DNA of 64,000 nt, taken from the NCBI RefSeq assembly GCF_003337305.1, contig NZ_QPJO01000001.1, positions 705,104-769,103 of the forward strand, written 5' to 3'. The position numbers and the translations under genes were made by a program. The DNA is from Winogradskyella arenosi. GTDB lineage: Bacteria; Bacteroidota; Bacteroidia; Flavobacteriales; Flavobacteriaceae. The notes below the pieces were generated by a model. That model did no database searches. It had not been told where the DNA came from and was given only the letters and a program-made list of their open reading frames with translations. The first letter of the stretch is position 1, and every line of letters starts with the position of its first letter. This document shows positions 11,248-21,195 of this stretch, piece after piece.

Positions 11248-11724
11248 ATGAATCAAAATAAATTACCTGCAGATCCACTGTCTCTGGTATTAGGGATCTT
11301 AGCTTTAGTTATGGGAATTGCAGGCTGCTGCTGTTATGGTGTTACCGCCATTATTCCACTAATCATGTCTATAATTGGGTTGGTGGTTGCCAATAAAAGT
11401 TTACGGGCGTTTGGCGAAAATCCTGAGATTTATGATCCACAATCAAGAAATAACGTTAACACGGCAAAAATTATAAATATAATTGCGCTTGGCCTTAATG
11501 GGGTTGTCGTTCTCGTGGGAATTATTGCGCTTGTATTTTACGGAACCGTAATTTCATCGGCTATTTTAGAGGGTTTGGAACATGGTGATTTTGAATATGA
11601 AGAGCATTATTATGAGTCTGAATATGAAACCACCATAGCGCCAGAGGATACTGGGTCTTGGGATGACGAGGTCTATGATATTGAAGATGATATTAAGGCT
11701 ACATCTTTAGATAGTGTGCAGTAG
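11248..11724 (+). CDS. Small CCC-motif membrane protein
   Basis: A 158-residue protein with two hydrophobic segments (about 11-46, containing the run GCCCYG, and about 73-105) and a very acidic C-terminal tail (EYEEHYYESEYE... and EDDIK). It resembles the DUF4190/'CCC motif' membrane proteins often found in Flavobacteriaceae; function unknown. It starts 21 nt after hmgA and is probably co-transcribed with it, but I see no link to tyrosine catabolism. Confidence 0.7.
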   Translation: MNQNKLPADPLSLVLGILALVMGIAGCCCYGVTAIIPLIMSIIGLVVANKSLRAFGENPEIYDPQSRNNVNTAKIINIIALGLNGVVVLVGIIALVFYGTVISSAILEGLEHGDFEYEEHYYESEYETTIAPEDTGSWDDEVYDIEDDIKATSLDSVQ

Positions 11725-11841
11725 CACTAAAGGAGATAGACAAGGCCTAAATTATACAATATTGGTTGGCAATTTGTCTTTTTAAGGCTGAGGTACAACA
11801 AAGAATTAAACTAAATAACACAACAATAATCAACAAAAAAA

Positions 11842-11931
11842 AATCGAGAAATCAGTTATAAGTGAAGCGGCCGCAATGAGTAATGAAACGCAGGCTTTAG
11901 GTCCTTTTAGAGTATTTCTAATTTCCCGATT
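11842..11931 (+). ncRNA. Candidate structured 5' leader of hppD
   Basis: An 11-nt arm at 11842-11852 pairs 10/11 with 11921-11931, closing a domain of about 68 nt that ends 14 nt before the hppD start. The enclosed part holds a GC-rich 8-bp palindrome (gcggccgc, 11867-11874), which stands out in this AT-rich DNA. It matches no riboswitch class that I can recognise. Confidence 0.35.
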
Positions 11932-11945
11932 CTAAATGAAACAAC

Positions 11946-13106
11946 ATGGCAAAAGAAATAGAAAACGTAAATTACAGTTTAGAGAAAATTTTTGAAGGCG
12001 CACAAGACTTCCTTCCGCTCTTAGGTACGGATTATGTGGAGTTCTATGTGGGTAATGCAAAGCAAGCCGCACACTTTTATAAAACCGCATTCGGCTTTCA
12101 ATCTTACGCTTATAAAGGTTTAGAGACTGGCTCTAAAGATTCGGTGAGTTATGTCTTAAAACAAGATAAAATTCGCTTAGTACTGACTACGCCATTAAAT
12201 AGTAAATCTGAAATTAACAAGCATATTGTAAAACATGGCGATGGCGTAAAAGTTGTAGCGCTATGGGTAGAGGATGCGCGTAAATCTTACGAGGAAACCA
12301 CAAAGCGTGGTGCCAAATCTTTTATGGAGCCAACGGTTGAAAAAGATGAATTTGGTGAAGTCGTTAGAGCTGGAATTTACACCTACGGTGAAACCGTGCA
12401 TATGTTTGTAGAACGTAAAAACTACAGTGGCACATTTATGCCAGGCTTTTTGGAGTGGAAAAGTGATTACAATCCGGAGCCAACCGGTTTAAAATACATA
12501 GACCATATGGTTGGTAATGTAGGTTGGGGCGAAATGAACACGTGGGTAAAATGGTACGAAGATGTGATGGGCTTTGTTAACTTTTTATCTTTTGATGACA
12601 AACAAATCCATACGGAGTATTCCGCTTTAATGAGTAAAGTGATGAGTAACGGAAATGGGCGCATTAAATTTCCTATTAACGAGCCTGCAGAAGCGGCTAA
12701 ACGGTCACAGATTGAAGAGTATTTAGATTTTTATGAAGGAGCGGGCGTACAGCATATTGCTGTTGCCACCGATGATATTATTACAACCGTATCACAATTA
12801 AAATCGAGAGGTGTTGAGTTTTTATCTACACCTCCTGAAGCTTACTACCGCGCTGTTCCGGGGCGATTAGAAGAGCATAGCCACGAACTTAGAGAAGATA
12901 TCGAAAAACTTAAAAGTTTAGGGATTATGATTGATGCCGATGAAGAAGGCTATTTACTTCAAATCTTTACTAAACCAGTAGAAGACCGACCAACCTTGTT
13001 TTTTGAAATTATTCAGCGCATGGGAGCTCGTGGTTTTGGTGCTGGTAACTTTAAAGCCTTATTTGAGTCTATTGAGAGGGAACAAGAGAAGCGAGGGACG
13101 TTGTAA
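11946..13106 (+). CDS. hppD: 4-hydroxyphenylpyruvate dioxygenase
   Basis: Converts 4-hydroxyphenylpyruvate to homogentisate. The protein has 386 residues, the usual length, with two vicinal-oxygen-chelate halves. Metal-binding regions are seen at IDHMVGNVGWG (first His), QHIAVATDDI (second His) and LLQIFTKP...FFEIIQRMGARGFG (Glu and the conserved C-terminal helix region). Its product feeds HmgA, encoded just upstream. A 221-nt gap separates it from the previous gene and contains a possible structured leader, so hppD may have its own control. Confidence 0.95.
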   Translation: MAKEIENVNYSLEKIFEGAQDFLPLLGTDYVEFYVGNAKQAAHFYKTAFGFQSYAYKGLETGSKDSVSYVLKQDKIRLVLTTPLNSKSEINKHIVKHGDGVKVVALWVEDARKSYEETTKRGAKSFMEPTVEKDEFGEVVRAGIYTYGETVHMFVERKNYSGTFMPGFLEWKSDYNPEPTGLKYIDHMVGNVGWGEMNTWVKWYEDVMGFVNFLSFDDKQIHTEYSALMSKVMSNGNGRIKFPINEPAEAAKRSQIEEYLDFYEGAGVQHIAVATDDIITTVSQLKSRGVEFLSTPPEAYYRAVPGRLEEHSHELREDIEKLKSLGIMIDADEEGYLLQIFTKPVEDRPTLFFEIIQRMGARGFGAGNFKALFESIEREQEKRGTL

Positions 13107-13232
13107 AACGAAGACAACATTAATAATGTGCATCGAAGGATTATAAATTCGGGATCTAAGAAACTATCCTGTTTTTGTTCGGCCTAGAACTGTAGAGTTC
13201 AAATTAGTTTGCGGCTGAATATTTTAAATTAT

Positions 13233-13270
13233 AAGCGCGTTTAGCTCATGACTGCTAAACGCGCTTTTTT
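13233..13270 (+). terminator. Terminator downstream of hppD
   Basis: A strong 12-bp stem with an AAGCGCGTTTAGC left arm (13233-13245) and GCTAAACGCGCT right arm (13254-13265), followed by a T-run. Confidence 0.88.
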
Positions 13271-13665
13271 CTAATTAATACCCCACACTTCGGTCTACTG
13301 AGCCTATATGTCTAACAGTGTTATTCATTTTTATCATGCCATTTGATCTTAAGAGGATATCCAATGAGTCCGCTTCCGTATTGGTTTCAGAAAAGAGGAA
13401 TCCCTTTCTGTACGCTGAGGGAGAATCACTTTAAAACTTTTGGCTTTAAAATGCGTACGATTAACTTTTGCTTTAAATTGTATTTCACGGATTAAGTACC
13501 TTTGGAATAGAATTTGTATTTGTGATTCTTGTAACGTATTAAATGCATCACATTAATTATATTTACAATCTATAGGAAGTTGTTTTCGTAAATAAAAACG
13601 AGACAGGCGGATAGATAATGTTTGTAGAACGCCTATGTGACTGTTAATAGTAATAGAGAGAACAC
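13271..13665. other. Intergenic region without a recognised gene
   Basis: About 395 bp between the hppD terminator and the DUF3108 gene. I find no convincing ORF, tRNA or known RNA. It presumably holds the promoter of the downstream five-gene run, but no clear TAnnTTTG element stands out. Confidence 0.5.
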
Positions 13666-14448
13666 ATGAAACATGTATTGATCATCATATTTTTTTTAGT
13701 CGGATTTCAGGCCTCTAATGCCGAAAAACCTTCAGCGTTTCAAGATGGTGAGTGGTTTAAATTCGAAATGAATTACAGTGGGTTTTTAAAAGCCGGAAAC
13801 GCAACCTTATCGGTTAAAGAAACGAGTTTAAGAGGGAAGCCTGTGTACCACGTTGTGGGTAAAGGATGGACTACCGGAGCCATTAAGTGGTTTTTTAAAG
13901 TAAAAGACCGCTACGAAACTTATTTTGATAAAGTGACCGGAGCACCCTATAAATTTATTCGGAAAATAGACGAAGGTGGGCACACTAAAGACATAGAGAT
14001 TAACTTTGATCACGAGTCTAGAAAAGCACAAGTAAAAAATCATAAGAGAAACGAGATTAGTACCATTACTACGGAAGAGAATGTTCAGGATATGGTTTCT
14101 ATGTACTACTACCTAAGGAATAAAATTGATATTTCCACTTTAAAAGAAGGTGATGAAATAAAAACCAATATGTTTTTTGATGAAGAAAACTATGGCTTTA
14201 AATTAAAATATTTAGGAAGAGAAATTATTAAGACCGAATTTGGTAAGGTGAAAACCATAAAATTTAGGCCTTATGTTATGGCAGGACGTGTGTTTAAAGA
14301 AGAAGAGAGTTTAACTTTATGGGTGAGTGCCGATAAAAATAAAATTCCATTAAAAATAAAAGCCGATTTAGCCGTAGGTTCATTACGAGCAGATCTTATA
14401 GGATTTAAAGGATTAAAATATCCGTTTGAAATCATTTACAAAGAATAA
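13666..14448 (+). CDS. DUF3108 domain protein, secreted
   Basis: A 260-residue protein with a signal peptide (MKHVLIIIFFLVGFQASNAE). Its sequence (FQDGEWFKFEMNYSGFLKAG..., VKDRYETYFD, ...LTLWVSADKNKIPLKIKA) fits the DUF3108 family of periplasmic beta-rich proteins, whose role is unknown. It lies 7 nt before the tryptophan 2,3-dioxygenase-family gene and looks like the first gene of a tight run through pgi. Confidence 0.8.
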   Translation: MKHVLIIIFFLVGFQASNAEKPSAFQDGEWFKFEMNYSGFLKAGNATLSVKETSLRGKPVYHVVGKGWTTGAIKWFFKVKDRYETYFDKVTGAPYKFIRKIDEGGHTKDIEINFDHESRKAQVKNHKRNEISTITTEENVQDMVSMYYYLRNKIDISTLKEGDEIKTNMFFDEENYGFKLKYLGREIIKTEFGKVKTIKFRPYVMAGRVFKEEESLTLWVSADKNKIPLKIKADLAVGSLRADLIGFKGLKYPFEIIYKE

Positions 14449-14455
14449 TTAATAT

Positions 14456-15388
14456 ATGTCAAAGCAAAACAACTACGATGCTATCGTAAAGGCGCTTGAA
14501 GATAAGTACGAAAAAATAGATCAAGATACAGACGACCATTTATATGGTCTTCTTTATAGTAAACCCATTACGTATTGGGATTATATCCAAACCGATGCCT
14601 TGTTAAATCTGCAAATACAGCGCACAACACTTCCCGATGAGATGGTGTTTATTTCCTACCATCAAATTAATGAGTTACTTTTTAAAATGATCTTGTGGGA
14701 AATTGCTCAAGTGGCAGAAAAGGAAGATTTAGACGTCACGTTTTTTGAGTCTAAACTGATGCGTGTAAGCCGCTATTTCGATATGCTTTCAACGTCCTTC
14801 AATATTATGAGAGAAGGTATGGATGTAGAGCAGTATATGAAATTTAGGTATACACTGACCCCAGCTAGTGGATTTCAAAGTGCGCAATATAGACTTATAG
14901 AGTTTGCCTCTACAGAGTTAATTAATCTTATTGATTATAGATTTAGAAAAGATATTGACAGGGAAACGCCTTTTACTCATGCTTTTGAACATTTATATTG
15001 GCAGGCTGCAGGAAAAGACCATAAAACAGGGAAAAAATCCACACTTTTGGTTAATTTTGAAAAACGTTATAAAGATGAGTTTTTAAGGTTTATGGAAACC
15101 TATAACACTAAGAATCTTTGGACACGTTTTAAAGAGCTGCCAGAAAAGGATCAGAAAAATGAAGAGCTTATAAAAGCGATGCGTCATTATGATTATACGG
15201 TGAATATCTCTTGGGTCATGGCACACTACAATGCTGCTAAACATTATATAGATAGTGGTATTGGAGATGGTGAAGCTACAGGAGGAAGTGATTGGAAAAA
15301 ATACATGCATCCAAAATATCAGAAGCGTATTTTCTTTCCGGAATTATGGAGTGAAGAAGAAGTAGAAAATTGGGGAAATAATTTATAA
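14456..15388 (+). CDS. Tryptophan 2,3-dioxygenase family protein
   Basis: Heme dioxygenase fold; the best-known members oxidise tryptophan to N-formylkynurenine. The 310-residue protein has the substrate-pocket motif YHQINELLFKMILWEI, the RYTLTPASGFQSAQYR segment and a candidate proximal heme His in MAHYNAAKHYI, followed by the Gly-rich ATGGSDWKKYM. The family assignment is good. Activity on tryptophan is inferred from the family and from the nearby tyrosine catabolic genes; no kynureninase or formamidase gene is in the window. Confidence 0.85.
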   Translation: MSKQNNYDAIVKALEDKYEKIDQDTDDHLYGLLYSKPITYWDYIQTDALLNLQIQRTTLPDEMVFISYHQINELLFKMILWEIAQVAEKEDLDVTFFESKLMRVSRYFDMLSTSFNIMREGMDVEQYMKFRYTLTPASGFQSAQYRLIEFASTELINLIDYRFRKDIDRETPFTHAFEHLYWQAAGKDHKTGKKSTLLVNFEKRYKDEFLRFMETYNTKNLWTRFKELPEKDQKNEELIKAMRHYDYTVNISWVMAHYNAAKHYIDSGIGDGEATGGSDWKKYMHPKYQKRIFFPELWSEEEVENWGNNL

Positions 15389-15395
15389 TTAGTTA

Positions 15396-16706
15396 ATGCA
15401 TTTAAGAAGTAGTCTAGCAATAGTTCTCATAGCACTAAGTTTATGGTCGTGTAAAGAAGACGATAAGTCTGCAGAACTAGCATACGAGAAAGAACAAGCA
15501 AAACAGGTTGAAGAGGAAAAAATTTTAGAATTTGGTTTCGATCTTAATAATTACATCGTAAAACGAGATACCATAAAATCTGGTGATAGTTTCGGTGAAA
15601 TTTTACAACGTCATAATATTGGGTATCCTGCTATTTTTGAAATTGCTGAAGCCACTAAAGATACCTTCGATATTAGAAAACTACACCCGGGTAGACCCTA
15701 TACTTTTCTTTATACTAAAGAATCTCAGAAGGACAGTCTTCCAAGTCCAGAGACTTTTGTGTATCAAAACACCCAAGAAGAATATGTGGTTATCGGATTA
15801 AAAGATTCTATTCATGCCTATACCGATAGAAAACCCATTACTTACGTAGAAAAAACTGCAACAGGGGTTATAGAAAGTAGTATTTCTAATACGCTTGAAG
15901 AAAAAGGGCTTAGCCAACGTCTCGCTCATAAAATGGCCGATGATATCTATGCTTGGACTATAGATTTTAGACGTTTACAAAAAGGCGATCGTTTTAAAGT
16001 GATCTATACCGATAAGTATATAGATGATACCATTTATGCCGGAATTAAAGATGTAAAAGCCGCTTATTTTGAGCATAATGGCGATTCGCTTTATGCGTTT
16101 CAGTTTGAAAGTGATTCTATAAAAGGGATTGTAGATTATTTTAATGAAGATGCTAAAAACCTACGTCGTGCTTTCTTAAAAGCTCCAGTACAGTTTAGTA
16201 GAATATCGTCGCGCTACAACCTAAAGCGCCGTATTGCGGTGTATGGTTATAAAGTGCGTCCTCATAAAGGTACTGATTTTGCGGCACCTATAGGAACACC
16301 AATTATGGCTACGGCTAACGGAACCGTTATAGAGTCTACAAGACGTGGTGGTAATGGTAAATTTGTAAAAATAAGGCATAATGCCACTTACAGTACCCAA
16401 TACTTACACATGAAAGCCCAAAATGTAAAAAAAGGCGAATTTGTAAAACAAGGCGATATAATAGGATGGGTAGGAATGACAGGAAACACTGGAGGACCAC
16501 ACGTCTGTTATCGTTTTTGGAAAAACGGCAAACAGGTAGATCCGTTTAAAGAAAAATTACCCGAAGCAGAACCTATTTCTGATAGTTTAAAGGTGAAATA
16601 TCTAGAGTATATTAAACCTATTAAACAACAACTTGATAATATCCATTTCTTAGAGGCAACGCCTAAAGAAACACAAACCACTATAACTGAAGATCCAATT
16701 TTATAA
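15396..16706 (+). CDS. M23 family peptidase lipoprotein
   Basis: A cell-envelope peptidoglycan hydrolase or regulator. Lipobox LWSC (C19) predicts lipid anchoring. Residues about 53-106 form a LysM/OapA-like domain, and the M23 domain spans about 285-383. Zinc-site residues are H290 and D294 (PHKGTD) and H369 (GPHVC). The usual HxH second ligand is replaced by cysteine, C371. I recall HVC in other Bacteroidota M23 proteins, so this is probably a lineage variant rather than inactivation. The gene lies 7 nt after the dioxygenase-family gene and 8 nt before pgi. Confidence 0.88.
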   Translation: MHLRSSLAIVLIALSLWSCKEDDKSAELAYEKEQAKQVEEEKILEFGFDLNNYIVKRDTIKSGDSFGEILQRHNIGYPAIFEIAEATKDTFDIRKLHPGRPYTFLYTKESQKDSLPSPETFVYQNTQEEYVVIGLKDSIHAYTDRKPITYVEKTATGVIESSISNTLEEKGLSQRLAHKMADDIYAWTIDFRRLQKGDRFKVIYTDKYIDDTIYAGIKDVKAAYFEHNGDSLYAFQFESDSIKGIVDYFNEDAKNLRRAFLKAPVQFSRISSRYNLKRRIAVYGYKVRPHKGTDFAAPIGTPIMATANGTVIESTRRGGNGKFVKIRHNATYSTQYLHMKAQNVKKGEFVKQGDIIGWVGMTGNTGGPHVCYRFWKNGKQVDPFKEKLPEAEPISDSLKVKYLEYIKPIKQQLDNIHFLEATPKETQTTITEDPIL

Positions 16707-16714
16707 TTAAAATT

Positions 16715-18361
16715 ATGGCATTAAAAGCAAGCAACCCGACAACAACTAAAACTTGGGAGAAATTACAAGCACACTTTGAAACGATAAAATCTACACATTT
16801 AAAAGATTTATTTAGTACAGATGCTAAAAGGGCTGATGATCTTACAGTAAAGTGGGAGGATTTTTATGCTGACTTTTCAAAAAATAGAATCACTACAGAA
16901 ACGGTAGACCTTTTAGTTGAATTAGCGAATGAGCTCGATTTAAAAGATGCGATTTCTAAATATTTTGAAGGCGATATTATTAACGCTACTGAAGGGAGAG
17001 CTGTATTGCATACCGCATTAAGAGCTCCTGAAGATGCAGAAGTTTTTGTAGATGGTGAAAATGTTATACCGGGAATTCACGAGGTAAAACGTAAAATAGA
17101 AACCTTTACAAATGCTGTAGTTAATGGCGATCATAAAGGGCATACCGGGAAAGCAATAACCGATGTGGTTAATATTGGTATTGGAGGTTCAGATTTAGGG
17201 CCAGCCATGGTTGTAGATTCTTTACAATACTATAAAAATCAATTAGAAACACATTTTGTAAGTAATGTAGATGGTGATCACTACCAAGAGATCATTAAAA
17301 ATTTAAATCCGGAAACAACACTTTTTGTAATTGTATCTAAAACATTTACAACACAAGAAACCTTGTCTAATGCCAATTCTATTAGAGCTTGGTTTTTAAA
17401 GTCTTTACCACAAGAGGCTGTAGCAAAACATTTTGTTGCCGTATCTACAAATATAGAAAGTGTTAAAGGCTTCGGTATTGCTGAAGAAAATATCTTCCCA
17501 ATGAAGGATTGGGTTGGTGGACGTTTTTCACTTTGGAGTGCTGTGGGCTTATCAATTAGTTTAGCTTTAGGCTACAAGCATTTTGAAAGTCTATTAGACG
17601 GGGCGCATAAAATGGACACCCATTTTAAAACGGCCGATTTTAATGAGAACATTCCAGTAATTGCGGCTTTATTAACCGTGTGGTACAATAATTTCTTTCA
17701 AGCAGAAAGTGAAGCTATTATCCCTTACACACAATATTTAAACCAGTTTGCAACCTATTTGCAACAAGGTATCATGGAAAGTAATGGTAAAAGTGTAGAT
17801 AGAGACGGCCAGAAGGTTAACTACCAAACGGGGACGCTAATTTGGGGAGAGCCAGGAACCAATTCGCAACACGCCTTTTTTCAATTGATACACCAAGGAA
17901 CCAAACTTATTCCTACAGATTTTATTGGGTACGTAGAATCGTTATACGGTAATAAAGACCATCATAATAAATTGATGTCAAATTATTTTGCACAAACAGA
18001 AGCCTTAATGAATGGTAAAACAGAAGCTGAAGTTTTAACCGAGTTTGAAGGCAGTACTTTGTCTGAAGAGGCTATTAAAACCTTAGCACCATTTAAAATA
18101 TTTGATGGTAATAAACCGACAACATCGTTACTAATTCAAAAATTAACACCAGAGAGTTTAGGGAAATTAATAGCCATGTACGAGCACAAAATTTTCGTAC
18201 AAGGTATCCTTTGGAATGTATACAGTTACGATCAATTTGGCGTTGAATTAGGAAAACAATTGGCAAAATCGATACTAAAAGAGCTTGAAGAAGATGATAT
18301 TAAGGCTAATCATGATGCGTCAACAGAAAGTTTACTTGCCTTTTTTAAGAAGAACTGTTAA
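16715..18361 (+). CDS. pgi: Glucose-6-phosphate isomerase
   Basis: Interconverts glucose-6-phosphate and fructose-6-phosphate. The 548-residue length is that of the long bacterial/eukaryotic type. Signature segments are VSKTFTTQET, DWVGGRFSLWSAVGL, QGIMESNGKS and WGEPGTNSQHAFFQLIHQGT. Last gene of the run beginning at 13666. Confidence 0.97.
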   Translation: MALKASNPTTTKTWEKLQAHFETIKSTHLKDLFSTDAKRADDLTVKWEDFYADFSKNRITTETVDLLVELANELDLKDAISKYFEGDIINATEGRAVLHTALRAPEDAEVFVDGENVIPGIHEVKRKIETFTNAVVNGDHKGHTGKAITDVVNIGIGGSDLGPAMVVDSLQYYKNQLETHFVSNVDGDHYQEIIKNLNPETTLFVIVSKTFTTQETLSNANSIRAWFLKSLPQEAVAKHFVAVSTNIESVKGFGIAEENIFPMKDWVGGRFSLWSAVGLSISLALGYKHFESLLDGAHKMDTHFKTADFNENIPVIAALLTVWYNNFFQAESEAIIPYTQYLNQFATYLQQGIMESNGKSVDRDGQKVNYQTGTLIWGEPGTNSQHAFFQLIHQGTKLIPTDFIGYVESLYGNKDHHNKLMSNYFAQTEALMNGKTEAEVLTEFEGSTLSEEAIKTLAPFKIFDGNKPTTSLLIQKLTPESLGKLIAMYEHKIFVQGILWNVYSYDQFGVELGKQLAKSILKELEEDDIKANHDASTESLLAFFKKNC

Positions 18362-18480
18362 AAATTGTTAAAAAGTTTTTAAAATTTTAGCTATGCGTGC
18401 ATAAAAGTTAAGAATTCAATATTTATCTTCGTAGCACTTAATTGTTAACATTAACTTAATGTTTTAGCTATTGTATTGCG

Positions 18481-18488
18481 TAATTTTG
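18481..18488 (+). promoter_or_regulatory. Probable -7 promoter element of the TonB receptor gene
   Basis: TAATTTTG matches the Bacteroidota consensus TAnnTTTG and lies 31 nt before the receptor start. No exact TTG is found at the ideal -33 distance, only TTA. Confidence 0.45.
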
Positions 18489-18519
18489 CGCTGAAAAAAA
18501 ACCAATTAACTTAAATTTT

Positions 18520-21117
18520 ATGAAAAAATTTAATCAAATTTTATGTGTTGCTGTTCTGACATTATTTAGTACGGTGATGTATGCTCAAACCACTATCAAA
18601 GGTAAAGTGCTTGATAGTGAAATGAATTCTCCTTTACCAGGAGCTAATGTTTTAGTAAAAGGAACTTCTACAGGTGTAACAACTGATTTTGAAGGAACTT
18701 TTTCTATCACAACCGATGCTAACTCTGGAGAAATTGTAATTTCTTACGTAGGTTTCAATTCTGTAACAATTCCATTTAGCGGAAATACAGATGTAGGTAA
18801 CATCACTTTATCGCCAGATAATAGTTTAGATGAGGTTGTTGTTATTGGAGGTGGTCTTATTGATTTAGCTTCTGATAGAGAAACTCCTGTTGCTGTATCT
18901 ACGATTAAAGCTTCAGAGATTCAACAAAAAATTGGAGCTGGTGACGTAACTACTACTTTAGTAAACACGCCTTCAGTTTATGTTTCAGGTCAAGAAAGTG
19001 GTTTTGGTGATTCTAACATTCGAGTTCGTGGATTCGATCAAGATAACACGGCTTTCTTATTAAATGGACAACCAATTAATGGTATGGAAGATGGTAAGAT
19101 GTACTGGTCTAACTGGTCTGGTGTTTCTGATATTGCAAATGCAGTTCAAATTCAAAGAGGTTTAGGTTCTTCTAAATTAGCAATTTCTTCTGTAGGTGGT
19201 ACAGTTAACTTTGTAACAAAGTCAACGGATAAAAGACAAGGTGGTTTTGCTGCTGTAACTACAGGTTACAACAACTATTTAAAAACGGCTGCTGGTTATA
19301 GTACAGGTTTAAACGAAAAAGGTTTTGGGGCTACAGTAATGTTATCTCATTGGCAAGGTGATGGGTACAATTTAGGAACTCAAGGTCAAGGGCAAACTTA
19401 TTTTCTTTCTTTTGGTCAAAAAATTAACGATTCTCATTTCTTAAACTTCTTAGTTACTGGTGCGCCACAATCGCACGATCAAAACTATAGAAAATCTATT
19501 TCTGATTATTTAGAATATGGAAAGAAATACAACTATAACTACGGTTACCGTAATGGAGAATACCTTAGTTTAAGAACAAACTTTTACCACAAGCCAGTTG
19601 CTAACTTAAACTGGGACTGGACAATTAGCGATAAATCTAATTTATCTACAGTAGTTTACGCGTCATGGGGACGTGGAGGTGGAACTGGTGGTTATGGAGC
19701 TTATACTGCATCAACAGAAAATGGACTTGTTGATTGGGATGCTACAATAGCTGCTAATCAAACTGTCGCTGGCGGTATTGGTAATGGAAGTGGTCCTTAC
19801 GTTGGTACTGCGATCCGTGCTTCTATGAACAACCACGCTTGGTACGGTTTAGTAACTAACTACGAAACTGAATTGACAGATAACCTTACTTTAAACGTAG
19901 GTGGAGATTTACGTACTTATAAAGGAACTCACTTTAGACAATTAGTAGATTTATTAGGTCTTAATGGTATTGATGAAGGGCAAACTAGCGCTCAGTATCC
20001 AGATGGCTATATTGTTTCTGCAACTAACAGTATTAATCCTTGGTCTACAGTATTTAACTATGCTGATGAAGATGAAAGAATTGATTACGATTACGATGAG
20101 CGTATCAACTATGGTGGTATCTTCGGTCAGTTAGAATATGCTTCAGAAAAAGTTTCTGGATTCTTCCAAGGAGCCGTTTCTAACCAAAGTCACGTAAGAT
20201 GGGATAGATTTAACTATGAAGAAGCTAACGAAGAATCTGAAACGATAAACAATACAGGTTACAACGTTAAAGCTGGTGGTAGTTATGCCGTTACTGAAAA
20301 CAGTAAATTTTATGTAAATGCTGGGTACTATTCACGTCAGCCTTACCATGATAATATTTACTTAAACTACACAAACGAAGTTAACCCGTTAACTGAAAAC
20401 GAGAAAATACTTGGTTTAGAAGCAGGATATACTATTAGTACTTCTAACTTCTCTGCTTCTTTAGATTTATACAGAACGTCTTGGAAAGATCGTGTAGAAT
20501 CTTCTTCTTTTACTGATGCTGATACTAACGAATTATTTTATAGAACAAACGAAGGTGTAGAGCAATTACACTCAGGTGCTGAACTTACTTTAGCATACAG
20601 ACCTTTCGATGCGCTTAGAATTAACGGTTTTGCTTCTGTTGGTAACTGGAAATATAAAGGAGATGCACAAACTACAATTAGAAACGAAGCTCTTGAAACA
20701 CTTTCTGTAGAAACAGAAGATGTTGATGGTGGTGAAGTAGGTGGTGCTGCACAAACAACAATTGGTTTGGGGATAAACTATGAAATTGTTGAGCGTTTTT
20801 CTGTCGATGCAGATTACAGATATAACGATAACTTATATGCAGATGTAGGAGCTGTCAAAGAGAACTTAGAATTACCTAGCTTTGGTGTTATGGATTTAGG
20901 TTTATCTTACAAAATGTTAGTAGGTCAAGATAAAATGAACTCTATTAGCTTCAGATTTAATGTAAACAACTTATTAAACGAAGAGTACATTTCTCAGTCT
21001 AGTACTGCTTACCAAGCAGAAGCTGGAGATGAAACGTACATGGGGCTTAATCAAAATAACCAAGTGTATTTTGGAAACTTAAGAACTTGGAACTTTGGTA
21101 TCCGTTACAAGTTTTAA
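18520..21117 (+). CDS. TonB-dependent receptor with carboxypeptidase-like domain
   Basis: An 865-residue outer-membrane transporter. Signal peptide ends at VMYAQ (about residue 23). An N-terminal carboxypeptidase-regulatory-like beta domain follows (IKGKVLDSEMNSPLPGANV...). Next are the plug (SVYVSGQESGFGDSNIRVRG) and a 22-stranded-type barrel ending in the aromatic FGIRYKF. There is no SusD partner, so a glycan role is not indicated; substrate unknown. Codon use looks like that of a well-expressed gene. It stands alone, with its own promoter region and a strong terminator. Confidence 0.9.
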   Translation: MKKFNQILCVAVLTLFSTVMYAQTTIKGKVLDSEMNSPLPGANVLVKGTSTGVTTDFEGTFSITTDANSGEIVISYVGFNSVTIPFSGNTDVGNITLSPDNSLDEVVVIGGGLIDLASDRETPVAVSTIKASEIQQKIGAGDVTTTLVNTPSVYVSGQESGFGDSNIRVRGFDQDNTAFLLNGQPINGMEDGKMYWSNWSGVSDIANAVQIQRGLGSSKLAISSVGGTVNFVTKSTDKRQGGFAAVTTGYNNYLKTAAGYSTGLNEKGFGATVMLSHWQGDGYNLGTQGQGQTYFLSFGQKINDSHFLNFLVTGAPQSHDQNYRKSISDYLEYGKKYNYNYGYRNGEYLSLRTNFYHKPVANLNWDWTISDKSNLSTVVYASWGRGGGTGGYGAYTASTENGLVDWDATIAANQTVAGGIGNGSGPYVGTAIRASMNNHAWYGLVTNYETELTDNLTLNVGGDLRTYKGTHFRQLVDLLGLNGIDEGQTSAQYPDGYIVSATNSINPWSTVFNYADEDERIDYDYDERINYGGIFGQLEYASEKVSGFFQGAVSNQSHVRWDRFNYEEANEESETINNTGYNVKAGGSYAVTENSKFYVNAGYYSRQPYHDNIYLNYTNEVNPLTENEKILGLEAGYTISTSNFSASLDLYRTSWKDRVESSSFTDADTNELFYRTNEGVEQLHSGAELTLAYRPFDALRINGFASVGNWKYKGDAQTTIRNEALETLSVETEDVDGGEVGGAAQTTIGLGINYEIVERFSVDADYRYNDNLYADVGAVKENLELPSFGVMDLGLSYKMLVGQDKMNSISFRFNVNNLLNEEYISQSSTAYQAEAGDETYMGLNQNNQVYFGNLRTWNFGIRYKF

Positions 21118-21136
21118 TTCTTTAAAGTTTGAATAC

Positions 21137-21166
21137 AAAAAGGCAGCTCTTAGAGCTGCCTTTTTT
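21137..21166. terminator. Terminator between the TonB receptor and gldD
   Basis: An 8-bp GC-rich stem (21142-21149 with 21153-21160) with a 3-nt loop, flanked by A4 and T6. It can serve both converging transcripts. Confidence 0.85.
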
Positions 21167-21195
21167 ATTATATCCTATTTTTATTTTTTACTTTT

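Noticed and set aside
11867..11874. NotI site (gcggccgc) suggesting vector or linker contamination
   Set aside because: The flanks are ordinary AT-rich genomic DNA leading smoothly into hppD; there is no vector sequence.
13271..13665. Possible tRNA or small gene in the long gap after hppD
   Set aside because: No T-loop GTTCRA signature with a matching acceptor stem and no convincing start/stop pair was found.
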